NCBI RefSeq assembly: GCF_016595505.1
Contig: NZ_JAENIL010000010.1
Location: forward strand, 62,001-126,000
DNA length: 64,000 nucleotides
From: Pelagicoccus mobilis
GTDB taxonomy: Bacteria > Verrucomicrobiota > Verrucomicrobiia > Opitutales > Opitutaceae
Reading direction: 5' to 3'
The notes under the pieces are model-generated. The model was not told the DNA's origin, made no database searches, and saw only the letters and a program-made list of their open reading frames with translations. The first letter of the stretch is position 1. Every line of letters starts with the position of its first letter. The position numbers were made by a program, and so were the translations under genes. Positions 44,320 through 52,870 of this stretch are shown one piece after another.

Positions 44320-44943
44320 ATGCAAAATTCGGAAAGCACATTCACTGATACATTAATCGACGCTTGGGAAATTATCTATTCCGGCGGCTGGGTCATGATT
44401 CCGCTCTTTCTCCTAGGGCTGGTAGCATTCTACACAGGAGGCCGCCTCTTGCTCTTCTTCTCCCGCGGAAATCACAAGAAGACCTCCATCACCACTTGCG
44501 AGCAGTGGGTTTCCGACCCAAGCAAGGCCCAGGGAACCGTAGGCGAGATCATCCGCTACTCCCAGGACGGCGTGAACTCGGTCGAAGAGATCCAGGACCG
44601 CTTCTCCGAAATCCGCATCGCCGAGATCCCACGCCTTCAGCAAAACATCACTTTTCTGCAGATCATGATCAACACCGCTCCGCTCATGGGTCTGCTCGGT
44701 ACCGTTCTCGGTATGTTGACGACCTTCTACGGTATCGCCCTCGGCGGCTCCGAGAGCACCACTTCCATCGTGGCAAGCGGTATCCAGGTCGCCCTCATCA
44801 CCACTCAGATGGGTCTCGTTCTCGCGATCCCAGGCTACTTCCTCACCTACTACCTCAAGCAAAAGGTGCTGGACTACGAAAGCTTCCTCGTTCGCCTCGA
44901 GAGCATTTCACTGCAGCACTTCAGCGGCATCCAAAAAGGCTAA
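44320..44943 (+). CDS. exbB: MotA/TolQ/ExbB proton-channel family protein
   Basis: A 207-residue inner-membrane protein with three membrane helices (about 25-45, 120-145, 160-185). The conserved channel region reads FLQIMINTAPLMGLLGTVLGML. ExbB forms a pentameric proton channel that powers TonB-dependent transport. It is followed by two tonB genes; I find no exbD in the window, so the channel partner must be elsewhere or absent. Confidence 0.92.
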   Translation: MQNSESTFTDTLIDAWEIIYSGGWVMIPLFLLGLVAFYTGGRLLLFFSRGNHKKTSITTCEQWVSDPSKAQGTVGEIIRYSQDGVNSVEEIQDRFSEIRIAEIPRLQQNITFLQIMINTAPLMGLLGTVLGMLTTFYGIALGGSESTTSIVASGIQVALITTQMGLVLAIPGYFLTYYLKQKVLDYESFLVRLESISLQHFSGIQKG

Positions 44944-44982
44944 CGCCAGCGAGCCCCGTACAAAATCTAAATTACAGCCGCT

Positions 44983-45636
44983 ATGAGCTCTAATTACACA
45001 CCTTCAAACCAAACCGGTAACTTCTTTTCGAACGCAGTCGTCGCGATCGTGTTCACAGCCGCCGTTTTCGCCGTTCTCCCCTTCATGCAATACCTCGGGA
45101 AGTTCGCGAAACCAGCCGTCCTCGTAAGCACCGAGGACAACTCAGTCCAGCCTCCCCCTCCTCCTCCTGAGGACCAACCGCCTCCACCAGAAGAAGAGCA
45201 GGAAATGGAAGAGCCAGAAATGGAAGAGCCACCTCCTCCAATGACTCTCGCCCAGCTGGAAATGGCCCTCAACCCAGGTTCTGGCGACGCGGTAGGTGAC
45301 TTCGGTTTTGGCGACTTCAACACCGGTATCGACGCCCTCGAAGGCATGCAGATCTTCTCTCTCGCCGACGTTGACAAAAAGCCAAGTGCTCTCGTCATGT
45401 CGACCCCGCTCTACCCTTACTCCATGCAGCAGTCCAAGACCAAGGGCCGCGTGGTGGTAGAGTTTGTACTCGACCCGGATGGCAAGGTACACCGCGTTCG
45501 CGCCACCAAGTCCACTCACCGCGAGTTCGAAGAATCAGCGATCCAGTGTGTACAGCGCTCCACCTGGAACCCAGCGCAGAAAGACGGCAAGCCCGTTGCC
45601 TGTAAGGTTCGTATCCCAATCGACTTCTCCCCATAG
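44983..45636 (+). CDS. tonB: TonB-family energy transducer (copy 1)
   Basis: 217 residues. One N-terminal membrane helix (about 20-40), a Pro/Glu-rich spacer (about 55-90) able to span the periplasm, and a C-terminal TonB domain (about 125-217: LYPYSMQQSKTKGRVVVEFVL, then STHREFEESAI). It transmits proton-motive energy from ExbB to outer-membrane receptors. Starts 39 nt after exbB and is followed by a strong terminator. Confidence 0.93.
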   Translation: MSSNYTPSNQTGNFFSNAVVAIVFTAAVFAVLPFMQYLGKFAKPAVLVSTEDNSVQPPPPPPEDQPPPPEEEQEMEEPEMEEPPPPMTLAQLEMALNPGSGDAVGDFGFGDFNTGIDALEGMQIFSLADVDKKPSALVMSTPLYPYSMQQSKTKGRVVVEFVLDPDGKVHRVRATKSTHREFEESAIQCVQRSTWNPAQKDGKPVACKVRIPIDFSP

Positions 45637-45657
45637 AGACCAGTCAGTCCACTTTCC

Positions 45658-45691
45658 AAAACGGCCGCTCAATCGAGCGGCCGTTTTTTTT
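45658..45691 (+). terminator. Rho-independent terminator after tonB copy 1
   Basis: AAAACGGCCGCTC and GAGCGGCCGTTTT form a long perfect stem with a 4-nt loop followed by eight T residues. Confidence 0.95.
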
Positions 45692-45718
45692 GTGTGCCCA
45701 TAACAACTCCCCAAATCC

Positions 45719-45728
45719 TACAACCGTA
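45719..45728 (+). promoter_or_regulatory. BlaI-like operator candidate, site 1 before tonB copy 2
   Basis: TACAACCGTA within TCCTACAACCGTAGGA, a palindrome just upstream of a perfect -35 TTGACA (45732-45737). Confidence 0.45.
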
Positions 45729-45752
45729 GGATTGACAAACCGCCCCATATCC

Positions 45753-45762
45753 TACACTTGTA
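45753..45762 (+). promoter_or_regulatory. BlaI-like operator candidate, site 2 before tonB copy 2
   Basis: TACACTTGTA, a TACA-N2-TGTA match lying 34 nt after site 1 and about where the -10 region of the TTGACA promoter should be, 42 nt before the start codon. Confidence 0.5.
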
Positions 45763-45803
45763 ATACACAACCTTCACCCCGAACCTCAAAACAAAGGAAT
45801 CGT

Positions 45804-46457
45804 ATGAACGAAGTCTACGCCCCCGCATCCCCACGAGCTGAAAACCACCTCAAAGCTCTCGCCCTCGGAACCGCCTGCGTCGTCGCGGTATTTTCGATCC
45901 TCCCCATCCTCAGCACCCTTCCTGGACTGCTAACTCCAGAACCACCACCGACTCCCATCACCACTCACGACAATCCCCCTCAGACGATCGAATTCGAAAA
46001 GACGCCCCCTCCTCCCCCTGAGCCCGAAATCGAAAAACCCGTCATCGAGGAACCACCTCCTCCCATGACCATCGATCAGCTCGCCCTGATCATCAACGCT
46101 ACCGATGGAGGAGTAAAAGTAGCCGTGGACGCCGGAAAGTCCTTTCTCGACAAGGGAGCGACCGCCATCACTCACTTCCTACCGAGCGAGCTCGACAAAC
46201 AGCCTCGAGTCCTCGTGGCAGTAAAGCCGCTCTACCCCTACTCGCTCCAGCAATCAAAGACCTCCGGCCACGCAGTCGTACAATTCGTGATCGGACCAGA
46301 CGGACGAGTCTCCAGAGCACGCGTCACCGGGTCATCGCATCGCGAATTCGAGCAGCCCGCCATCGACGCCGTCACCCGTTCAAAGTGGCAAGCAGGCCAA
46401 AAGAACGGCAAAAACGTACCAACCCTCGTAAGCCTCGAGGTCAATTTCCGACCTTAG
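45804..46457 (+). CDS. TonB-family energy transducer (copy 2)
   Basis: 217 residues, a paralogue of the preceding TonB with the same length and architecture: membrane helix about 20-43, Pro-rich spacer, and a C-terminal domain with LYPYSLQQSKTSGHAVVQFVI and SSHREFEQPAIDAV. Start ATG at 45804 is preceded by AAAGGA. It has its own promoter-like region and operator candidates, so it may be regulated separately from exbB-tonB1. A terminator follows. Confidence 0.92.
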   Translation: MNEVYAPASPRAENHLKALALGTACVVAVFSILPILSTLPGLLTPEPPPTPITTHDNPPQTIEFEKTPPPPPEPEIEKPVIEEPPPPMTIDQLALIINATDGGVKVAVDAGKSFLDKGATAITHFLPSELDKQPRVLVAVKPLYPYSLQQSKTSGHAVVQFVIGPDGRVSRARVTGSSHREFEQPAIDAVTRSKWQAGQKNGKNVPTLVSLEVNFRP

Positions 46458-46484
46458 AGATTCTTAAAACAGACGATCCAAATT

Positions 46485-46512
46485 AGCCGCCTAAATAACA
46501 GGCGGCTTTTTT
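46485..46512 (+). terminator. Rho-independent terminator after tonB copy 2
   Basis: AGCCGCCT and AGGCGGCT form an 8-bp stem with a 7-nt loop followed by six T residues. Confidence 0.9.
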
Positions 46513-46687
46513 GCATTCAGATGAAGTAGGAAGCACATCTGAAACGTACCAAATCAAAACGTGCATACCTCAGCTGTTGCGGGCACCACACAACACAACA
46601 TTCTCCCCTTCAACCAACTACCCCCAAGCCTCTCCCAACCTAATCCCCCGGGAACCCGGCACCTGAGCCCCGGAACCCAATCAATCC

Positions 46688-47146
46688 ATGAGCAGCTACA
46701 CACTCGATATCAACGGACAGAAACAAACCGTCGACGTATCCGACGACACTCCTCTCCTCTGGGTCCTTCGCGACCACCTCGGCCTAGTCGGCACCAAATT
46801 CGGTTGCGGCAAAGGCCTTTGCGGCGCTTGCACCGTGCACCTCAACGGAGTCGCCACCCGATCCTGCCAACTCCCAGTCGCCGCGGCAGCCACCGGACAA
46901 ATCACTACCATCGAAGGCATCGCCAAAAACGGAAAACTCAGCAAAGTCCAAGAAGCCTGGGTTGAACACGACGTCCCCCAATGCGGCTACTGCCAATCCG
47001 GCCAGATCATGAGCGCCACCGCCCTGCTCTCCGCCGTCAAGAATCCCAGCGACCAAGACATCGACGCCGCCATGTCTGGCAATCTCTGCCGCTGCGCCAC
47101 CTACACCCGCATCCGCGAAGCCATCCACACCGCCGCCTCAAAATAG
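46688..47146 (+). CDS. iorA: [2Fe-2S] subunit of a molybdenum hydroxylase (IorA-like)
   Basis: A 152-residue small subunit carrying two [2Fe-2S] clusters: the plant-ferredoxin type [17 protein letters not shown] near residue 40 and the all-helical [10 protein letters not shown]...GNLCRC near residue 100. It passes electrons from the molybdopterin subunit encoded next. Closest known arrangement is isoquinoline 1-oxidoreductase IorAB or related aldehyde dehydrogenases; the substrate is not determined. Confidence 0.92.
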   Translation: MSSYTLDINGQKQTVDVSDDTPLLWVLRDHLGLVGTKFGCGKGLCGACTVHLNGVATRSCQLPVAAAATGQITTIEGIAKNGKLSKVQEAWVEHDVPQCGYCQSGQIMSATALLSAVKNPSDQDIDAAMSGNLCRCATYTRIREAIHTAASK

Positions 47147-47149
47147 GAG

Positions 47150-47169
47150 GGCAATGCTCCGTCATTGCC
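47150..47169. repeat. Short palindrome after iorA
   Basis: GGCAATG-CTCCGT-CATTGCC preceded by GGAG, 4 nt after the iorA stop. Same family as 36697 and 49430. Confidence 0.6.
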
Positions 47170-47198
47170 AAAACACACCCCGAACTCCTCAAGCCACC

Positions 47199-49421
47199 AT
47201 GACAATCAGCAATCAGCAATTTTCCATCAATAATCAAAAGACCTCCCGTCGCGACTTCGTCAAAGCCAGCGCCCTCGCCGGTGGCGGTCTCCTCCTCAGC
47301 GCCCTCTTCCCCACTCGCCAGGCCTCCGCAGCCACCCAAGCCGCAACAGTCTTCAAGCCCAACTTCTTCATCAAAATCGATACCCAGGGCCTCATCACCC
47401 TCGTATCCAAAAACCCAGAGATCGGTCAGGGAATCAAAACGTCCCTTCCCATGATCATCGCCGAAGATCTCGAAGCCCCCTGGGAAAACGTCAGCATCGA
47501 GCAAGCAGGCTTCGTCAAGGGTCTTCCCGGCTGGCAAGGAGCTGGCGGCAGTGGAGCGACTCCTGGGCACTACATGAATTTTCGCAAAATCGGAGCCGTC
47601 GGCCGCACCATGCTCGAACAAGCCGCCGCCCAGAAATGGAGCGTCAACGTCGACGAATGCCGGGCGGACCAAGGCTACGTCAAACACGCGAAGTCCAAGA
47701 AGAAACTCGCTTTCAAAGACCTAGTCGACATCGCCGCCACCCTCGAAGCCCCGTCCGTCGACTCCGTCAAACTCAAGGATCCCAAAAACTTCAAGCTCCT
47801 CGGCAAACGCATCGGCGGCGTCGACAACCACTCCATCGTCACCGGAGCCCCAATCTACGGGATCGACGAACAACACGAAGGGCTCCTCTACGCCAGCTAC
47901 GTTCGCTGTCCCGTATTCGGAGGGAAACCACGTACCGCAAACCTGGATACCATCAAGCAAATGACCGGCGTCGTCGACGCCTTCCAAGTCGAAGGTAGCG
48001 ACGACATCTTCGGACTCGTGCCCGGTATCGCCATCATCGCCCAAGATACCTGGACCGCCTTCAAAGCCCAGCAAAGCCTACAAATTATCTGGGACGAACC
48101 CGCCGCCAACGAGGAGAACTCCCTCCTCTACCGCGAAAAAGCCCAAGCCCTCGCCTCAGAACCCGGCAAGCAACGTCGCTCCGACGGGGATGTAGACACT
48201 GCACTCAGCAACTCTTCAAAAGTACTCGAAGCCAGTTACGAGTATCCATTTCTCTCACACACCAATCTCGAGCCCCAAAACACTACCGCTGTATACAAAG
48301 ACGGCGTCATGGAAATCTGGAGCCCCACCCAAAACCCTGGCGACGGACACGGCCGCATCAAAGAAATGTACGGCCTCGAAGACGACAACGTAGTCATCCA
48401 CATGACCCGCATCGGTGGAGGCTTCGGCCGGCGCCTCGTTTCCGACTTCATGTGCGAAGCCGCCGCCATCGCTCACAAACTCGAAGGCACCCCAGTCAAA
48501 CTCACCTGGACCCGCGAGCAGGACATGAAGCACGACTACTACCGCGCCGCCGGCTGGCACCACTTCAAGGGAGCAGTCAAAGACGGCAAAATCTCCGCCT
48601 GGTCCGACCACTTCGTCACCCTCGGCCTCAACACCGATGAAAAGCCAGGCCGAGGAGCCAACATGGGCGGAGACGAATTCCCCTACCGCTTCGTCGACAA
48701 CGCCCGCCTCAGCCAAACCATCCTTCCCACAAACGTCCCCATGAGCTGGTGGCGCGCCCCCGGCAGCTGCTCGATCGCCTGGGCCATCCAAAGCTTCATC
48801 GACGAACTCGCCGTCGAAGCCAAATCCGACCCACTTCAATTCCGCCTCGATCTCCTCGGCCCCGACCGTCCCGTCAAGCCCAGCGGCAAGCGAGGAGTCC
48901 CCTACGACACCGCCCGCATGAAAGGCGTCCTCAATGTCGCCGCTGAAAAGGCAGGATGGGGCAAGAAGCTCCCCAAGGGCAGCGGACAAGGCATTGCCTT
49001 CCATTTCAGCCACCGAGGCTATGTGGCTGTCGTAGCCTCGGTCACAGTTGATCAAAGCGGCTCCCTCAAGGTCGACAAACTTGTAGCCGGAGTCGACGTC
49101 GGCCCCGTCATCAACATGTCCGGAGCGGAAAACCAAGTGCACGGCTCCATGCTCGACGCCCTCAACGCCGCCTGGCAGCAAGAGATCACCATCGAAGGCG
49201 GCCAAGTCCGCCAAAGCAATTTCGACGACAACGCCATGCTCCGCATCTCCCAGTCGCCCAAGACCGAAGCTCACTTCATCCAAAGCGACAATCCCCCAAC
49301 GGGACTCGGTGAACCAGCATTCCCCCCAACAACACCAGCCATTACCAACGCCATCTACGCCGCCACCGGAGTAAGAGTCCGCACCCTCCCCCTATCCAAA
49401 ACCGACCTCAGCTGGAGCTAA
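47199..49421 (+). CDS. iorB: Molybdopterin-binding subunit, IorB-like, Tat-exported
   Basis: A 740-residue catalytic subunit of the xanthine dehydrogenase family. The start at 47199 is the ATG preceding a twin-arginine signal (TSRRDFVKASALAGGGLL), so the complex is probably periplasmic. Cofactor motifs include IGGGFGRRL and, near the C terminus, TGLGEPAFPP with the catalytic Glu. The single-polypeptide, FAD-less arrangement with a separate Fe-S subunit is IorB-like. A cytochrome acceptor is expected but not encoded nearby. The N-terminal codons contain the heptad-like CAATCAGCAATCAGCAAT. Confidence 0.9.
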   Translation: MTISNQQFSINNQKTSRRDFVKASALAGGGLLLSALFPTRQASAATQAATVFKPNFFIKIDTQGLITLVSKNPEIGQGIKTSLPMIIAEDLEAPWENVSIEQAGFVKGLPGWQGAGGSGATPGHYMNFRKIGAVGRTMLEQAAAQKWSVNVDECRADQGYVKHAKSKKKLAFKDLVDIAATLEAPSVDSVKLKDPKNFKLLGKRIGGVDNHSIVTGAPIYGIDEQHEGLLYASYVRCPVFGGKPRTANLDTIKQMTGVVDAFQVEGSDDIFGLVPGIAIIAQDTWTAFKAQQSLQIIWDEPAANEENSLLYREKAQALASEPGKQRRSDGDVDTALSNSSKVLEASYEYPFLSHTNLEPQNTTAVYKDGVMEIWSPTQNPGDGHGRIKEMYGLEDDNVVIHMTRIGGGFGRRLVSDFMCEAAAIAHKLEGTPVKLTWTREQDMKHDYYRAAGWHHFKGAVKDGKISAWSDHFVTLGLNTDEKPGRGANMGGDEFPYRFVDNARLSQTILPTNVPMSWWRAPGSCSIAWAIQSFIDELAVEAKSDPLQFRLDLLGPDRPVKPSGKRGVPYDTARMKGVLNVAAEKAGWGKKLPKGSGQGIAFHFSHRGYVAVVASVTVDQSGSLKVDKLVAGVDVGPVINMSGAENQVHGSMLDALNAAWQQEITIEGGQVRQSNFDDNAMLRISQSPKTEAHFIQSDNPPTGLGEPAFPPTTPAITNAIYAATGVRVRTLPLSKTDLSWS

Positions 49422-49429
49422 CCCAGGAG

Positions 49430-49444
49430 GGCAACGTCGTTGCC
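49430..49444. repeat. Short palindrome after iorB
   Basis: GGCAACG-T-CGTTGCC preceded by GGAG, 9 nt after the iorB stop. Third copy of the family seen at 36697 and 47150. Confidence 0.6.
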
Positions 49445-49560
49445 AATACCAAGCCCCCCCAGAGTAGGTCACCAACAGGTTGCGGCCGCTATCCCAGCGG
49501 CCACGCCCCAACTCGCCGTCCCATCACTAGCGGCGAACCATCCCCCCGATTGCACGAACC

Positions 49561-49584
49561 GTAGCGCGGTGCTTCAGCCCGCGT
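49561..49584 (+). repeat. Single arm of the 24854 inverted repeat
   Basis: Begins GTAGCGCGGTGCTTCAGCC and continues as arm 1 at 24854 for the full 24 nt; no partner arm is seen nearby. Confidence 0.8.
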
Positions 49585-49640
49585 AAAACCTACAGAACCC
49601 ATTATCCGAGGCGGGATCCACAAAAAGACCTCCCTAAAAA

Positions 49641-49726
49641 TGGCGGAGAGCACCCGAGGAAGCAAACGCCGACGACACCCGACAAGCGGTGAGCGAGGAG
49701 GCAAAGGATTCACGAATCCCTCGAAA
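49641..49726 (-). repeat. Decayed tRNA-Ser-like block 1
   Basis: On the minus strand this runs from TCGAGGGATT to CTCTCCGCCA, echoing the T-arm and 3' end of the tRNA-Ser at 49883. Block 2 (49767) is a diverged copy. It does not fold as a complete tRNA. Confidence 0.5.
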
Positions 49727-49735
49727 GTAGACACT

Positions 49736-49763
49736 AAAAAGGCGCCCCGTGTCAGGGACGCCT
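49736..49763 (-). terminator. Terminator-like hairpin between tRNA-like blocks
   Basis: AGGCG-C-CCC and GGG-A-CGCCT form a stem with one mismatch; on the minus strand a five-T run follows. Confidence 0.6.
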
Positions 49764-49766
49764 AAA

Positions 49767-49837
49767 AGCGGCAGAGAGCACCGCGGAACAAAGTGACGAC
49801 ACTCGAAGCGAAGACAAAAGATACAATCCCTCGAACG
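49767..49837 (-). repeat. Decayed tRNA-Ser-like block 2
   Basis: Similar to block 1 (both contain GAGAGCACC, CGACGACAC and AATCCCTCGAA on the plus strand) and ends on the minus strand in CTCTCTGCCGC, a variant of the tRNA 3' end. Confidence 0.5.
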
Positions 49838-49842
49838 AGCCC

Positions 49843-49873
49843 CAAAAAAAACTCCCAATCGTTGATTGGGAGT
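49843..49873 (-). terminator. Terminator downstream of tRNA-Ser
   Basis: ACTCCCAATC and GATTGGGAGT form a 10-bp stem with a 3-nt loop; on the minus strand at least eight T residues follow. Confidence 0.88.
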
Positions 49874-49881
49874 TTTCAAAA

Positions 49882-49970
<89 letters not shown>

Positions 49971-50445
49971 GTTGGTCTAGGCGAAACCGTGAAGTTCCAC
50001 CCTGCGTTCTTCAACCTCTGAAATACCTGCCATTGTCTCGCTTTCGCTCGAGTGTCGCTCGTAAGAGCTCGGTACTCCGTTAGTCGAAGGAGCTACGGAT
50101 AGTTCGCGGCAAATATCTGTCAACGACGGACTTCAGGAAAACAACAAAAAGCTCTAATCCGACCAACCTAAAGACAGTTTCCACCCATCGACATCCACGC
50201 CGCACCAAACCAAAGCTATCGTCTCCAATCGTCTTCATCGGTGGTTCAGAAAAACATCCCAAAGACCCAAAGTCGCGAAGCGACCCCTAAATCGCATAGG
50301 CGATCCTGACACACAAAATGCCTCCTACTCCAAGCGTCATCAGACGCTCTCGTCTCGCCGTAGCAATCAGCGAAGGAGGATCCCACCAATGTCCGCCCCA
50401 TTTTGGCGGACATGCTTAATCAAGCATTCGTGGGAAGAAACGCCC
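49971..50445. other. Gene-free stretch between tRNA-Ser and the FN3 protein gene
   Basis: About 475 nt. It holds the twin-hairpin repeat copy at 50272-50310 and small hairpins; no credible gene is seen. Confidence 0.45.
50272..50310. repeat. Twin-hairpin repeat, copy A
   Basis: Hairpin 1 GTCGC-GAA-GCGAC, linker CCCTAA, hairpin 2 ATCGC-ATAG-GCGAT, then CCTGAC. Related copies at 52324, 52479 and 55335. Confidence 0.7.
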
Positions 50446-51909
50446 CTACTCGCTCGCGATCACACGATAGCAAACCGCAGACTCAACAGGCGTCAGGTCG
50501 ATGATGATCGTACTCGTTGCGTCAGCAGAGATCTCCGCAGCATCCACCTTTTCCCAGGCACCATCCCGAGAGTGGATCTTCCAGAGTGAGAAGGTTGCGT
50601 TAGGACGGTTCTCCACTTCGATCACCGCAAGGCGCTCTTCGATAGAGAAACCGAGGATCTTAACAATCGCTTCAGGCGGAAGGACACGCAGCGTGAAGGT
50701 ATGCGAAGTCGTTTTACCGCCATCAGAAACCGACACCGTAATCTCAACCGATCCATACGCGCCTTGATTCGGAGTCACGTCCAGCGTGCGATTCGCTCCA
50801 GTACCCTCCAAGCGAAGCCCGATCGGCCCCACGATAGCAGAATTGGAGGAACGAACATCTACCTCGAGATTTCCAACTGCGGTCTCAACGTCAGCGACAT
50901 CGAAAGCAACACCAGACAAACGCCCGCCCGATTCGATCGTATAAAGCTCTTCAAGCCCATTCAGCTCAGGAGCCCGGTTTCGAGTGATTGCAACCTGCAA
51001 TGCCCCATGAGTCTGGTTCACGCCATCACTGACCGTAAGCCTAATGGTAGCAGTGCCAGATACGTCAGGCAGCGTCTCGAAGGCCACAGTACGGTTGCTA
51101 CCCGAGCCACCGATGCTTATCGAATCTGAAGCAACAAGCGACTCATCCAATGAGCTAGCCGTAACAAGCAACTCAGACGCATCAGACTCCTTATCCGAGA
51201 CAGTAAATCCAACCGGAGCGACCGACATTCCATCAAACGTCTCGACCGCAGAAACCGAGGAAATAGTCGGAGCCAAATTGTTCAAGACCTCGAAAGAAAA
51301 CACACGCTGCACCGCCTCAGCCCCATCGCTCAAAATCACAGTGATGTCAGCCGCCCCAGCAGTAAACCGAGGCTCAACAACAACGTGGCCTCTCCCGTCG
51401 TCTCTCAACTCCACCGAGATCCCATCCAAGGGTACAACAGACAAATTCGAAGAAATCGCTTCGACCAACAGATCGGAAGCAGACGACTCAGCATCAGCAA
51501 AAGAGAACTCCGCAACAGGAGCCGATTCGCCCTTCAACATGGAAACATTATCAATCTCCCCTATTTCCGGAGCAGAATTAGCAGCCGCCCCAACCGAAAC
51601 GTTAGTATATCCGGAGTAGCCAAACGCGTTAAAAGCCCTCACCCGATACTCGTACTCAAGCCCTGGAACAACCGCGTCATCCACATAGCTCTCCGAATCC
51701 GGCCCCACTGTAGAGAGCAATCCAAACGATTCTCCCACCAACGCTCTCTCAACCTCAAAACCATCTTCGTTATCACTATTGTCCTGCCAAGTGAGTGATA
51801 ATTGCCCCGCGCTAGCAGACCACGCCCCGACCACTCCCAGAAGGAGTAAACTCAGTAAACACAACGGCTGGCGAAAGGTTCTGAACTGCGAGATATGTGG
51901 GCTTCTCAT
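50446..51909 (-). CDS. Secreted protein with FN3 and cadherin-like repeats
   Basis: A 487-residue protein with a signal peptide (about 1-34). A fibronectin type III domain (about 36-110; LSLTWQDNSDNEDGFEVERA, YRVRAFNAFGYSGYTN) precedes three repeats of about 95 residues, each starting N-x-A-P and ending in a V-S-D-G strand, resembling cadherin/Ig-like bacterial surface repeats. A C-terminal domain of about 80 residues ends IDLTPVESAVCYRVIASE. No sortase or PEP-CTERM anchor is visible. An adhesive or matrix role is inferred. Confidence 0.82.
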   Translation of the reverse strand: MRSPHISQFRTFRQPLCLLSLLLLGVVGAWSASAGQLSLTWQDNSDNEDGFEVERALVGESFGLLSTVGPDSESYVDDAVVPGLEYEYRVRAFNAFGYSGYTNVSVGAAANSAPEIGEIDNVSMLKGESAPVAEFSFADAESSASDLLVEAISSNLSVVPLDGISVELRDDGRGHVVVEPRFTAGAADITVILSDGAEAVQRVFSFEVLNNLAPTISSVSAVETFDGMSVAPVGFTVSDKESDASELLVTASSLDESLVASDSISIGGSGSNRTVAFETLPDVSGTATIRLTVSDGVNQTHGALQVAITRNRAPELNGLEELYTIESGGRLSGVAFDVADVETAVGNLEVDVRSSNSAIVGPIGLRLEGTGANRTLDVTPNQGAYGSVEITVSVSDGGKTTSHTFTLRVLPPEAIVKILGFSIEERLAVIEVENRPNATFSLWKIHSRDGAWEKVDAAEISADATSTIIIDLTPVESAVCYRVIASE

Positions 51910-52323
51910 GATGCCCCACAGTTCGCCTCTCTACCCAACCACTGAAGGCACCCGCCTCAATTTGAGGAACCTCACTCCCTCCTGAGCAAAAGCTACGCAA
52001 CCCCACTAGGCGCCACTCCCACGCCCCCATGCGGACTTACGCCACCCGTCCCGTGTGGGCAATAAATTGTAAAATCAAGAGCCCACAGGCAGCGGTCCAA
52101 AAAATGACAAGCACCTCCGCACAGGAAATAGAATCAGCCCCTCACATCTACCACGAAGAGCGCCCCCAGCTCAGTTCTCTCCACTTTGCTCTCTACCAAC
52201 CTCCGCGCCCCCCCTCCAGTCTTATAAGACTGGATCAAAATGCTGGGTTCTTCGCGCCTTTTGTTTGGTCACTATCGTTCCTCATGTCGCCTCTGCTCGG
52301 AAGTGGCTAAAGAAAAACCTACC

Positions 52324-52363
52324 GTTGCCCCGCGACACCTACTTCGCCCCAGGCGAACCTGAC
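52324..52363. repeat. Twin-hairpin repeat, copy B
   Basis: Hairpin 1 GTTGC-CCC-GCGAC (one T-G pair), linker ACCTAC, hairpin 2 TTCGCC-CCA-GGCGAA, then CCTGAC. Confidence 0.7.
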
Positions 52364-52478
52364 CAATCCCCACCTCTCCACCTTCAACACTCACACTGCT
52401 AAGGAAACACACAGTCAGGTTGGCTCCCGCCAAAGAGGTGCTTCGCAAAAGGTCCTAAGGCCTAGCGTCAGCGAATTT

Positions 52479-52510
52479 GACACCTACATCGAGCAACGCT
52501 CGGGCCTGAC
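52479..52510. repeat. Twin-hairpin repeat, copy D (partial)
   Basis: GACACCTACAT, hairpin CGAGC-AAC-GCTCG, then GGCCTGAC. The flanks match copies A-C but the stem sequence is replaced by a different, still complementary pair. Confidence 0.55.
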
Positions 52511-52617
52511 AATTCCCGCACACACCTACTTGTCCCGGCGGCTAGTCTCGCCGAATCGAAGAGAAGGCGGAAACAAAGTGAAGACGGATCACCTGCGCCC
52601 GCAAAGCAGGACAATGT

Positions 52618-52706
52618 TGCCGCCACGCGGCATTAGGCAGCAAGGCTGCCGATGTTAAAATTAACAATCCGGCGAAGCCGGAACAATATGCTCAGCACGC
52701 TGAGCA
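52618..52706. repeat. Chain of five consecutive hairpins
   Basis: In order: TGCCGC-CAC-GCGGCA (52618), GGCAGC-AAG-GCTGCC (52636), TGTTAA-AA-TTAACA (52653), TCCGGC-GAA-GCCGGA (52668), TGCTCAGC-AC-GCTGAGCA (52689). Each stem is perfect, loops are 2-3 nt and linkers 1-6 nt. Confidence 0.8.
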
Positions 52707-52728
52707 GCAGATGATCCAGCAATGGAAT

Positions 52729-52870
52729 TATCAACCACCCGCTTCCCTCGAGGACGCAGAGTTCACGGAGCCAAACACGATGAGAGTGGGTCAGGTTGGC
52801 TTCTCCAAATAGGCACCTAGCGGCATTTAGGTTTTCTCCTGCGCAGGAATCCTTAGCCACCCAAAGCTTT
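52729..52870 (+). repeat. Direct repeat flanking the toxin-antitoxin pair, left copy
   Basis: About 140 nt closely similar to 53702-53842, sharing the exact stretch AGTTCACGGAGCCAAACACG and the later CCTAGCGGC and TTCTCCTG segments. Confidence 0.75.
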
